Both the position numbers and the translations under genes were made by a program. DNA of 64,000 nucleotides, from the NCBI GenBank assembly GCA_024278175.1, contig JAJRTS010000036.1, positions 1 through 64,000 of the forward strand, read 5' to 3'. This DNA comes from Gemmatimonadales bacterium. GTDB lineage: Bacteria > Gemmatimonadota > Glassbacteria > GWA2-58-10. Each line of letters opens with the position of its first letter. Positions within the stretch are counted from its first letter, which is position 1. Positions 49,278 through 57,240 of the stretch are shown here, one piece after another. Below the pieces are notes generated by a model. It ran no database searches. It was not told the DNA's origin and saw only the letters and a program-made list of their open reading frames with translations.

Positions 49278-50936
49278 TCACCTGCCCGGCTTGTCCCCCG
49301 TGCGCGCTGTCAGGCGCAGGAAGTTACCGCCCAGCACGGCCTCGCGCTCACGGTTGCTGATGTGGTCGTAAACCACCCAGCCCAGGATCGGCGCGGGGTC
49401 GCGCATGGGGGTGTCCGTGCCGAACAGCACTTTTTCCACTCCCGCGCTCCGCACCAGGTGGGAGATCATCCCGAACGGCACGGACGTGTAGTTGATCTCC
49501 AGGTGGATATTGTCGAACTCCACTGCCAGCTCCACGACTTCGCCGGCCAGACGGTACGAGGCCCCCGCGTGGGCGATAATAAACTGCGCGCCCGGAAAGC
49601 ACGGGGCCAGCGCGCGCAGTTCGCCTGGGCTAACTCCCGCCAGCGGCTCGAACCCGAAATGGCAGAGAATCGGCAGGCTGTGCTTGTCGGCATAGCGCAG
49701 CATATCGCGGTAAGCGGGGTCGCTGAGCGGCCTGCGCATACTGGTGGGGTACGGCTTGAAGCCGAAAAAGTTTCCGCGCTCGAAACACTCTGCCAGCAAA
49801 TTGTCCCAGTCCTCGGGGTAATTGGGGTTAACCACCGCATAGGGCAGAATCCGGCCCGGATACTCTGCCGCCGCCGCGGCCGCCTCCAGATTGCCCTTGA
49901 GCGCGTCGCCACCCATGATTTCCCAACTGCTGACACACAACGATTCGATCCCCACCCTGTCGAGCCGTTTGATAATAGAATGCCCGTCCTGCGGGCCCAG
50001 GGTCAGGCCGTTGACCCCGTCGAAACCCGCCGGGGCGATATGGCCGTGGCAGTCCATGATCCTCACCTTCCCGCCCAGCGGCTCGCCCCGGTCGACAGCG
50101 GCCATGATAGCCGAACGGCCCGGGCGCTCCGGCAGCGAGGCCGGGGCCGGGGCGCTCAGCAGGCGCTCCAGGTTGCCGGAAGCGATCAGCGCCCGCTCGC
50201 TGTGCGAAATATCGGCATAGGCCAGCGCCGCGCGCGCCGCGCCGGGGGCGAAAACGGGCATGCCCGTGCCGAACAGCAGCCGCTCCGCCCCCCAATGGGA
50301 GCAGATAAACGAGAGCACCTCGAACCCCTGCATCAGCGAGGTCTCGACCAGCAGGTTGGGCGCTTCGTCCAGCAGGGGGAACAGGGCCGTGTGATGGTTC
50401 CAGTTCAAGCCCACCAGCACGAGCGGCAGACCGGGGTATTCTTGCGCCAGAGCGCGAATCTGACCGAGATTGACCGCGCGTTGCTCGTGTTGTCCCAGTT
50501 GATGGAAATTATACCATAAGCTGTCGTAGTCGATCCAGAGCGGGAGTTTTCGCTCGGCCAGCACTCCCAGCACCTCGCTCATCTGCCGCCCACGCAGATC
50601 GACGCCGTTCCAGAGCGGAAACACGCGGAACGCGCGCAGGCCAAGCTCCAGCCACTCGCTCAGCTCGTCTGTCAGGCTGCGCACGCGGCTCCAGGGCGCG
50701 GTGCTGATCACAGCCTGGCCCGCAAGGCGGCTCTCACCGGCTATCCGGGCGGCAAGCTCGCGGTTGGCCCGGCGGCTGTCCAGCTCGCGGGCGGCGGCGT
50801 TGAACACCAGCGCACGGGAGATCCGGCAATGGTCCATCTCCTCGATCAGGCCCGGCAGGCAATATGGAGCGCCGGCAATCCGCGCGCAGGCCCTGCCGAA
50901 CGTGGCGTTGGAATCGAAATAGGCGGTCTCACTCAT
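49278..50936 (-). CDS. Tandem-domain amidohydrolase, N-terminal half likely inactive
   Basis: A 552-residue protein made of two amidohydrolase-2 barrels. The C-terminal barrel (about 290-545) has the metal motif MDCHGH, a mid-barrel FIIAHAG and VLFGTDTPMRDP. The N-terminal barrel (about 5-265) keeps the fold order (LWIDYDSLWYNFHQLGQHEQ; RLLFGTGMPVFAPG), but the HxH is replaced by FDSNATFG and later ligands are missing, so it is probably non-catalytic. A tandem arrangement allows an internal pseudodimer. ATG 50936 overlaps the upstream TGA by one base (TGATG), with GGAG upstream, so it is coupled to the membrane protein. Confidence 0.85.
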   Translation of the reverse strand: MSETAYFDSNATFGRACARIAGAPYCLPGLIEEMDHCRISRALVFNAAARELDSRRANRELAARIAGESRLAGQAVISTAPWSRVRSLTDELSEWLELGLRAFRVFPLWNGVDLRGRQMSEVLGVLAERKLPLWIDYDSLWYNFHQLGQHEQRAVNLGQIRALAQEYPGLPLVLVGLNWNHHTALFPLLDEAPNLLVETSLMQGFEVLSFICSHWGAERLLFGTGMPVFAPGAARAALAYADISHSERALIASGNLERLLSAPAPASLPERPGRSAIMAAVDRGEPLGGKVRIMDCHGHIAPAGFDGVNGLTLGPQDGHSIIKRLDRVGIESLCVSSWEIMGGDALKGNLEAAAAAAEYPGRILPYAVVNPNYPEDWDNLLAECFERGNFFGFKPYPTSMRRPLSDPAYRDMLRYADKHSLPILCHFGFEPLAGVSPGELRALAPCFPGAQFIIAHAGASYRLAGEVVELAVEFDNIHLEINYTSVPFGMISHLVRSAGVEKVLFGTDTPMRDPAPILGWVVYDHISNREREAVLGGNFLRLTARTGDKPGR

Positions 50937-51631
50937 CACTCCGTCTCCTCACCCGCACCGGCGGTTCTGTGCAGGCTGCGCATCAGCGCGTAAAACCCCG
51001 ATGCGATACCGGCAACCAGCAGCTCCCAGCGGTACGGTGCCGGCAGCTTCCCACCCAGCCCGGCATCGAGATCAAGCACGTAGGAGAGCAGGATCAGCAG
51101 CGCACCACCGCCGGCGATAATCCACTCCCGAAAATTCGGCCGGAACACACCGTCCTGGCCAAGGCGCAGCAAGATCATCACCGAGCCGACAATCAGCGAG
51201 AGCGAAACCAGCAGCGGCGACAACACCGGACCGATCCACGGTAGCGGGATCAAGAACAGCAGGTCCCGGGTAAAAAAATTTTCCGGCCAGCCGATCATTA
51301 CTTTCAGCCATACGTAATAGAAAATATCCCAGAGCGCGAACGCCAGGCAGAACATCGCAAAGCGCTCCGCCGCCCGGCGTCCGGCAAACCAGCTAATGGC
51401 CGCGAGAAACACTATCGTGCAAAACTCACGGCCGATTTCGATCAGCAGGATATCTCCCTCGATAACAACCAGCGGGAAGGCAAATCCGTCCGGGTAGTAC
51501 AACTGGCGCAGGTAGACCACGATGGCCGCTTCCATGTAGGCCATCGCCACGGCGAACACGGCCAGCACCGCCAGTGCCAGTGGGCGTCCGCCCGGCGGCG
51601 TTCCTTTGGTTTTTGCAGTAGGGATGTTCAT
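50936..51631 (-). CDS. Polytopic membrane protein, unknown function
   Basis: A 231-residue protein with about six membrane helices. The first helix reads ALAVLAVFAVAMAYMEAAIVVYL, and a central WDIFYYVWLKVMIGWPENFF lies between helices 3 and 4. The GEETE end is acidic. I do not recognise a named family with confidence. It is translationally coupled to the tandem amidohydrolase downstream, so it may transport or sense that enzyme's substrate. Confidence 0.75.
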   Translation of the reverse strand: MNIPTAKTKGTPPGGRPLALAVLAVFAVAMAYMEAAIVVYLRQLYYPDGFAFPLVVIEGDILLIEIGREFCTIVFLAAISWFAGRRAAERFAMFCLAFALWDIFYYVWLKVMIGWPENFFTRDLLFLIPLPWIGPVLSPLLVSLSLIVGSVMILLRLGQDGVFRPNFREWIIAGGGALLILLSYVLDLDAGLGGKLPAPYRWELLVAGIASGFYALMRSLHRTAGAGEETE

Positions 51632-51861
51632 GTCTGCGAGACCTTTGATTTAATCAAAAAAAATGAAAGAATCGTCACTCCCCCTCTTTTTTCCAAAACT
51701 TTCTATCAAGGGGCATTTTTTTAATCAGATCATGTAGTTACAATTAACAACCCCTGAGTTTTCTTTTGATACACAAAAATGAGTGATATGAAAAACTTTC
51801 TCATAACAATTTAGTCGTCCAATTTTTCAAGGGTCTCTCTGCATTATTTCCCCCGGGAGAA
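51632..51861. other. AT-rich intergenic region
   Basis: A 230-bp stretch of unusually low GC with several A/T runs and no gene. It probably holds the promoter of the leftward membrane-protein/amidohydrolase operon. No clean promoter pair or strong hairpin was found. Confidence 0.4.
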
Positions 51862-53994
51862 TCAACCCTTCCCGTCGAACTTCTCAGGCACCAGGAACAT
51901 CACCTCGCGCCCGGCGATAACCGCGCCATCGGCAGCGGTGTTTACGCTCCTGCCCGTGAGCGCGCAACGGTACGAGCCGGGCTCCAGGTTCCGCAGCGGC
52001 AGCGGCAGCTCGTCCGGTTCGAAATTGAGCACCCAGGCCGCCGGCAAGTTTTCTTCCGCATTGCCCACGGTTCCCTTGCGTAGGCGCAGCAGCGGCCGCT
52101 CCGCGCTCCAATGCGTTTCGATTCCGGCCTCGGCCAGCAGGCGCGCGGCCAACGCGAATCCCCTGTCGCCGGCGGCGGCGCGATGGCTGAGGCCGGGGTA
52201 GAAGCTGAAATAAAACGTCCGGCCCTTGCCCACGCTGTTGGCAATCAGCGTGTTGGCTCCACCGGAAAGATCGAAACCCGTGCCGCACGGCTCCAGCCGG
52301 GCCAGCATCGCGTGGGCCTCCATCACCACGTCCAGCGCCATCACCTGTACCGGTTCGGGAATCGCCTTGAGCTTGGGTTCCCTGCACCCGAACAGGAGAT
52401 CCAGCCCCTGGCCCGGACGCACCGGCTGGACCCAGGCCCTGCGGTCGCGAAACGCCAGGCCGGGATCGGCCACCAGCGTGCCGCCATCTTCCACGTACGC
52501 TCGCAGTACTCCGGCCTGCTCCTCACCCACCAGATGCATGTAGGGCAACACCACCAGCTCGTAATCCCGAATCCTCTCCAGATATTCCACCGCCACCAGG
52601 TCCACGGCCAGCCCCTGACGCCAGAGCATGCCGTACCAGCCTTTGACCGACTCCTTGTAGCGGTAGCGTACGGTACCGAGGTTGCCCATGCTCTCGGCGT
52701 GTTCCATCTGGCTGTACATGTCCGCGGCGAAATCGAACACCACCGCCACGCGAGCTTTCTCCGGCCGCCACGAGGCAAACGCCGCCGGAGCACGCTGGCG
52801 CGCCTTGCAGAGACTGGAGACCGCCAGGGAGCGGTCGGTATCGGAGCCGTCGATTTCCACCAGTCCGCTGGTGACAGACTCCTCGCTGAAACGCTCGGCC
52901 TTGAACTGCCAGACCACTATTCCCCGCGCGCCCTCGCTGATAGTGGAGGCCAGCATGAACCGCAGGTCATCGCCCGTGTAGTCTTCGGCCATGTAGTTCC
53001 ACGAGTTGCCGTAGACCTCGTTGATCCAGAAATAGTCTTTGACCGCGCCGATCCAGCGGGCCTGCAGGCCGTAGAGATACGATTCATCGCGGTAAAGCGG
53101 GTTGGAGAACAGGGCCGGGCGCTCCACGTTGAAGAAGGTGTGGAAATCGCCTGTCCAGTGCGGGAGGCTGGTGCCGAACACGTCCACCTCGCGGCTGGTG
53201 AGCACGTCGTGGCTGGTGTCGGTAAAGGTGGGTTGCAGCAGCGTATTGAACCCCACGTGGCAGAACAGCGGCCTGTCCGGGTCGAGCGCGCGCACCAGAG
53301 CGGCCATCCTCCCGATCCAGGCGGCCACCGCATGGGCGCGCGAGGTACGCCAGAGCCAACTGTCGTAGTAGCCGGAGATGTCCGGCGGCGGATCGATATC
53401 ACCCCAGTCCTGCACGGCCAGGCCGAAAGTCTCGTTGAAATGCTCCACGCTGCCGAACGTTTCCGCCAGCCACTTGCGGTAAAAGGCGGTGGAATGCTCG
53501 CAGGCGCAGTCCTGGAACGGCCTGCTGCGCGGCTCGTTCCAGAGGTGCCAGCCCAGGATATTCGGCTTGTGACGGTAGCGTTCCACGCCCGCGCGGACAA
53601 AACGGGCGGCTTTTTCCCAGACCACCGGCCTGTCGAAACAGGGCATCCAGCCGCCGACAGGGAACGAGCCGCGCGCCCTGGGCACAATCGGACTCCCATC
53701 GGGCGTGACCCGCCGGGCGTCGTAGTTTTTGTACAACCAGGCCGGGGCTGTTTCGAGGAAGAACTTGAACAGCACATTGAGCCCGTTGTGCCCGGCCAGC
53801 TCGATCAGGCGGTCCAGATCATCCCAGAGGAACTTACCCTCTTCCCGCTCGTGCCAGACCCATTGGGGCCGTAACTGGATGGCGGTGAACCCCAGGCGCG
53901 CTATGTGAGCCAGGTCATCCTCCCACTCGGCGGACGGGGGTGTGGGCTGACGGTAGTACTGGACGCAGAAGTTAAAATCCGTTGGTGTCGGCAT
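51862..53994 (-). CDS. GH42 beta-galactosidase-like glycoside hydrolase
   Basis: A 710-residue enzyme of the GH42/GH-A clan. The catalytic barrel (about 8-400) has the acid/base in GWHLWNEPRS (E154) and the nucleophile in FWINEVYGNSWN (E326). A trimerisation/flavodoxin-like middle domain (about 410-640) contains ELVVLPYMHLV and GGTLVADPGLAFRD. A small beta domain closes the protein (WVLNFEPDELPLPLRN). There is no signal peptide, so it acts in the cytosol on imported oligosaccharides. ATG 53994. It is divergent from the DUF72 gene, with a deleted repeat-element copy between them. Confidence 0.92.
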   Translation of the reverse strand: MPTPTDFNFCVQYYRQPTPPSAEWEDDLAHIARLGFTAIQLRPQWVWHEREEGKFLWDDLDRLIELAGHNGLNVLFKFFLETAPAWLYKNYDARRVTPDGSPIVPRARGSFPVGGWMPCFDRPVVWEKAARFVRAGVERYRHKPNILGWHLWNEPRSRPFQDCACEHSTAFYRKWLAETFGSVEHFNETFGLAVQDWGDIDPPPDISGYYDSWLWRTSRAHAVAAWIGRMAALVRALDPDRPLFCHVGFNTLLQPTFTDTSHDVLTSREVDVFGTSLPHWTGDFHTFFNVERPALFSNPLYRDESYLYGLQARWIGAVKDYFWINEVYGNSWNYMAEDYTGDDLRFMLASTISEGARGIVVWQFKAERFSEESVTSGLVEIDGSDTDRSLAVSSLCKARQRAPAAFASWRPEKARVAVVFDFAADMYSQMEHAESMGNLGTVRYRYKESVKGWYGMLWRQGLAVDLVAVEYLERIRDYELVVLPYMHLVGEEQAGVLRAYVEDGGTLVADPGLAFRDRRAWVQPVRPGQGLDLLFGCREPKLKAIPEPVQVMALDVVMEAHAMLARLEPCGTGFDLSGGANTLIANSVGKGRTFYFSFYPGLSHRAAAGDRGFALAARLLAEAGIETHWSAERPLLRLRKGTVGNAEENLPAAWVLNFEPDELPLPLRNLEPGSYRCALTGRSVNTAADGAVIAGREVMFLVPEKFDGKG

Positions 53995-54072
53995 CCGAAA
54001 TCCCCTCTGTACCGGGAACGAACCTAAAATTCAACTAATGAATATTGCCCCGCGCCGCGGAACCGTTTAGCC

Positions 54073-54138
54073 GCGCGTTGAAAAAAAGATAAAAATTGAT
54101 TTCAGGACCGTTGAATGCTTTTTTTCAACGGCCCTTTA
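54073..54138 (+). repeat. Short, internally deleted copy (F) of the MITE-like element
   Basis: GCGCGTTGAAAAAAAG (left end) is joined to ATTTCAGGACCGTTGAA..TTCAACGGCCC (right-end hairpin) without the central inverted repeat. TTTAG flanks both sides (54067-54071 and 54135-54139), consistent with a target-site duplication. Confidence 0.6.
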
Positions 54139-54190
54139 GAGTAAGATACAGTAAAGCGAGGCATGCGAAAAAGGTTTTTATCGTTATTAA

Positions 54191-54213
54191 CGTCAGCGTC
54201 CAGGACGCTGACG
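54191..54213. promoter_or_regulatory. Perfect inverted repeat upstream of DUF72 gene
   Basis: CGTCAGCGTCC-A-GGACGCTGACG, 11-bp arms around one base. It lies 30 nt before the DUF72 start codon, so it would be in the mRNA leader or act as an operator. Confidence 0.45.
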
Positions 54214-54242
54214 GGACCTGCCCGGTAACAAGAGACCTCAAG

Positions 54243-55058
54243 ATGATCAAAGTGGGCTGCTGCGGCTACTCTTACGACGACTGGCGGGGCGCGTTCTATC
54301 CGCGCAAGCTGCCCAAACGCGAATTCCTGAACTGGTACGCCCGGCATTTCGACTGCCTGGAGCTTAATTCCAGCTATTACGCCATTCCCTCGCCCTCGCT
54401 GGTGGGCAACCTGGCCGAGCGGACTCCCGATGGGTTCCAGGTGGCGGTAAAAGCGTTCCGCGGGATTACCCACGATCGCGACCGCGACCCGTTCTCCGAT
54501 CTGGACAAGCTCATGGGGTCAATAGAACCTTTGCGCTTGAGCGAGAAACTAGCTTGCGTGCTGCTCCAGTTCCCGAACAGCTTCCGCCACGGGCAGAAGG
54601 AGATGGACCTGCTGGCGCGTCTGATTGAGCGGATACAACCGTTGGTGCCGGTGGTGGAGTTTCGCTCATCCGGGTGGATGAACACCGGAGTCTGGCAGTG
54701 GCTGCGAGGCCTGGAGGCTGCTATCTGTTGTGTGGACGAGCCGCCGCTCGAGGGCCTGCTGCCGCCGGAAACCGTGATGACCAGCCCGCGGATCGGCTAC
54801 GTGCGTTTCCACGGCCGCAACACCGAGCGCTGGTACCACCATGACGACCCGGCTCAGCGCTACGATTACCTGTACTCCGACGAGGAACTGCTTGAATGGA
54901 AACGCGGAATCAGCTGGCTGGGAGAAAAATGCGACAAGACGTTCGTCGCGTTCAACAACCATCGCAACGGCCAGGCGGTAAACAACGCGAAACGGATGAT
55001 GCAGTTGCTGGGCCTGAAACCGCCAGGGGTGGCCGAGGACCAGCGGAGTTTGTTATAA
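54243..55058 (+). CDS. DUF72-family protein
   Basis: A 271-residue TIM-barrel-like protein of the DUF72/YecE family. It has VGCCGYSYDDWRGAFYP at the N-terminus, FNNHRNGQAVNNAKRM near the C-terminus (family FNNHxxGxAxxNA), and VRFHGRN in the middle. The biochemical role is unknown. The start at 54243 gives the family's usual N-terminus; the frame is open for 49 codons upstream but runs through the repeat and palindrome. It is convergent with hflC across a bidirectional terminator. Confidence 0.9.
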   Translation: MIKVGCCGYSYDDWRGAFYPRKLPKREFLNWYARHFDCLELNSSYYAIPSPSLVGNLAERTPDGFQVAVKAFRGITHDRDRDPFSDLDKLMGSIEPLRLSEKLACVLLQFPNSFRHGQKEMDLLARLIERIQPLVPVVEFRSSGWMNTGVWQWLRGLEAAICCVDEPPLEGLLPPETVMTSPRIGYVRFHGRNTERWYHHDDPAQRYDYLYSDEELLEWKRGISWLGEKCDKTFVAFNNHRNGQAVNNAKRMMQLLGLKPPGVAEDQRSLL

Positions 55059-55111
55059 AGCGGGCGGACAAATAAGCCCGTCTCCGTCTTAAAACATATA
55101 CTACCGGGGGG

Positions 55112-55143
55112 ATAAAAAAGGGACACGGCATGCCGTGTCCCTT
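55112..55143. terminator. Bidirectional terminator
   Basis: A perfect 26-bp palindrome (AAGGGACACGGCA / TGCCGTGTCCCTT, 55118-55143) preceded by AAAAAA, i.e. a T-run for leftward transcription. It ends the hflKC transcript and can also stop the DUF72 transcript. Confidence 0.9.
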
Positions 55144-55177
55144 CGTTAATACGTCAAGCTCTCAGGCAGACTCCCGA

Positions 55178-56035
55178 TCACGGTCCCTTCCAGAGGTACT
55201 TGAAAAACTCCGCGTCCGTCGAGAGGATCAGCGTGGTTGTGCTGTCGATTGACTTGTCATAGGCCTCCAGCGTCCGCACAAGCTTGTAGAACCCCCGGTC
55301 GCGGTTGTAGGCCGAGGCGTAGATTCTGGTCGCTTCGGCATCGCCCTCACCCTTGATTTCCTGCGACTTGCCTTCGGACTCGGCCATAATAATCATGGCC
55401 TGCTTGTCTGTCTCGGCCCGGATTTTCAGCGCTTCTTCCTCGCCCTCGCTACGGTACTGGTTGGCGATCCGGTTGCGCTCGGCCTCCATGCGGGCGAAAA
55501 TCGCGTTCTCGTTCTCCTGGGGCAGGTCGGCGCGCTTGATCCTCACGTCCAGCACGTCGATCCCGTAGTCCTGGGTGAGTTCGTTGCATTTGCGGGTGAC
55601 CGTTTCCATGATCTCGGCGCGCTTGGCGCTGATAATATCGTGGAACGCGTGCCGTCCCAGTTCGGTGCGGATCTCGGAGTAAATTATGTCACCCAGGCGC
55701 ATTTGCGCTCCAGTTTCGTTCTGCACGGTCTGCAACACCTTGAGCGGGTCGGCAATACGCCATTTGGCGTAGTTATCCACGTAAAGCGTCTTCTTGTCCT
55801 GGGTCAGCACCTCGGTGGGCGCGCTGTCGTAGTCCAGCAGCCGTCGCTCGAAAACGCGCAGCTTGTGGACAAACGGAATGCGGAAGTGCAGCCCCGGCTG
55901 ATCGGCTATTCTCACCGGTTTTCCGAACTTGGTCACCACAACCTGCTCGGTCTCCCAGACCCGGAACGTGCTGTTGGACCCGACAACCACCACCAGTACA
56001 ATGAGTGCGAGTATTACGTTTTTACTGAAAGACAT
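55178..56035 (-). CDS. hflC: HflC, SPFH-domain subunit of the HflKC complex
   Basis: A 285-residue membrane-anchored SPFH protein. One N-terminal helix (NVILALIVLVVVVGSNSTFRV) is followed by the band-7 domain (EQVVVTKFGKPVRIADQPGLHFRIPFVHKLRVFERRLLDYDS). A long coiled coil follows (MEAERNRIANQYRSEGEEEALKIRAET) and GFYKLVRTLEAYDKS is near the end. With HflK it forms the periplasmic cage around FtsH. GGAG precedes ATG 56035. It follows hflK by 64 nt. Confidence 0.96.
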   Translation of the reverse strand: MSFSKNVILALIVLVVVVGSNSTFRVWETEQVVVTKFGKPVRIADQPGLHFRIPFVHKLRVFERRLLDYDSAPTEVLTQDKKTLYVDNYAKWRIADPLKVLQTVQNETGAQMRLGDIIYSEIRTELGRHAFHDIISAKRAEIMETVTRKCNELTQDYGIDVLDVRIKRADLPQENENAIFARMEAERNRIANQYRSEGEEEALKIRAETDKQAMIIMAESEGKSQEIKGEGDAEATRIYASAYNRDRGFYKLVRTLEAYDKSIDSTTTLILSTDAEFFKYLWKGP

Positions 56036-56099
56036 TTTATCGCTCCTTGACAACCGAATTCGGATTTAATTACAAGTAATCGCGGCGTTCCACCGGCCG

Positions 56100-57089
56100 C
56101 TATGGGTTATTTCCCGCAGGGGTAACGGAGCGCATGTCCAACAGCGGCATCAGGTTAGTGCCGTTGTTGCCGGTTTTAGCGATAAACTTTTTCACCCTCG
56201 GCATCACTTTTTCCATCGTCTCAAGGTACAACCGGGTTTCGGTCACCTGGGGAGCCAGCTTGTATTCTTTAAGCACGCTCTCGAACCTGTCGGCCTCGCC
56301 CCGGGCATGCAGGACACGCTGCTCGCTGTAGCTTTCGGCCTGACGGATCAGCTGCTCGGCCTGGCCCCTGGTGCGCGGGATAATGTCGTTCTGGTATCCC
56401 TGGGCCTGGTTGATATACTTGTTCTTGTCCTCCAGAGCGCTGGCCACGTCCTTGAACGCGTCCACCACTTCATCGGGCGGGTGTACGTCCTGCAACTGCA
56501 CGGCCACGATCATCACTCCCGCGTTGTAGAGATCGAGTATCTCCTGGAGTTTTTGCTGGATTTCCTGCTGGATCTGGAACTTGCCATCGGTCAGGGCCTC
56601 GTCGATTTTATGATAACCGACCACCTGGCGCAGCGTGGCCTCGGAGGCGCTCTTAACCGACTTGTAAACGTCGCGGACCTCGAACAGGTAGGCCGCCGGG
56701 TCCTTGATCTTGAACTGGACGATCAGGTCGATATCGACGATATTCTCATCGCCGGTGAGCATCAGGCTCTCCTCGGGCATATCTTCGTAGCGCGCCTGCT
56801 GGCCCCGGTAAATCGTGCGGAAACCGATTTCCACCCGCTTGACCTCGGTCACCTGGGGGGTCTCGACAGATTCCACCGGGTAGGGCAGGTGATAATTCAG
56901 CCCCGGTTCGGTAACATTGGTCAACTTGCCGAAACGCAGCACCACACCGAGCTCGTCGGCCTGAACCATGTAAAATCCGCTGGCCATCCACAGTCCCAGC
57001 ACCACGACCACGGCCAGCACGATCGTGTTGCGGCCCAGACTGGGCAGCTTTATCTCGGGAATATTGACTTCGAAATCTCCGGCTGGCAT
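56100..57089 (-). CDS. hflK: HflK, SPFH-domain subunit of the HflKC complex
   Basis: A 329-residue partner of HflC. A short acidic cytosolic N-terminus leads into a membrane helix (TIVLAVVVVLGLWMASGFYMV). The SPFH domain starts QADELGVVLRFGKLTNVTEPGLNYHLPYPVE. A helical stretch (AYKVASALEDKNKYINQAQGYQNDI in the family position) and KVMPRVKKFIAKTG end the protein. The complex restrains the FtsH protease. CGGAGG is upstream of the ATG. It is first in the hflK-hflC operon. Confidence 0.96.
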   Translation of the reverse strand: MPAGDFEVNIPEIKLPSLGRNTIVLAVVVVLGLWMASGFYMVQADELGVVLRFGKLTNVTEPGLNYHLPYPVESVETPQVTEVKRVEIGFRTIYRGQQARYEDMPEESLMLTGDENIVDIDLIVQFKIKDPAAYLFEVRDVYKSVKSASEATLRQVVGYHKIDEALTDGKFQIQQEIQQKLQEILDLYNAGVMIVAVQLQDVHPPDEVVDAFKDVASALEDKNKYINQAQGYQNDIIPRTRGQAEQLIRQAESYSEQRVLHARGEADRFESVLKEYKLAPQVTETRLYLETMEKVMPRVKKFIAKTGNNGTNLMPLLDMRSVTPAGNNP

Positions 57090-57240
57090 GCGGACCTCCG
57101 ATGCAAGTTAGACGGCAAAGGGCAATAATCTCCAGCAATGGACTCACTCATGAGAGGCTTAATCTAGGTTGAGACAGGACGGTTTGTCAAGCAGAACCGG
57201 TATGGTCGCATCTATCTTGCGGGAAAATAGTGAGTTGCAT

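Noticed and set aside
52111-53874. A 587-codon plus-strand frame opposite the GH42 gene
   Set aside because: The GH42 frame on the minus strand has complete catalytic motifs. The antisense frame shows none.
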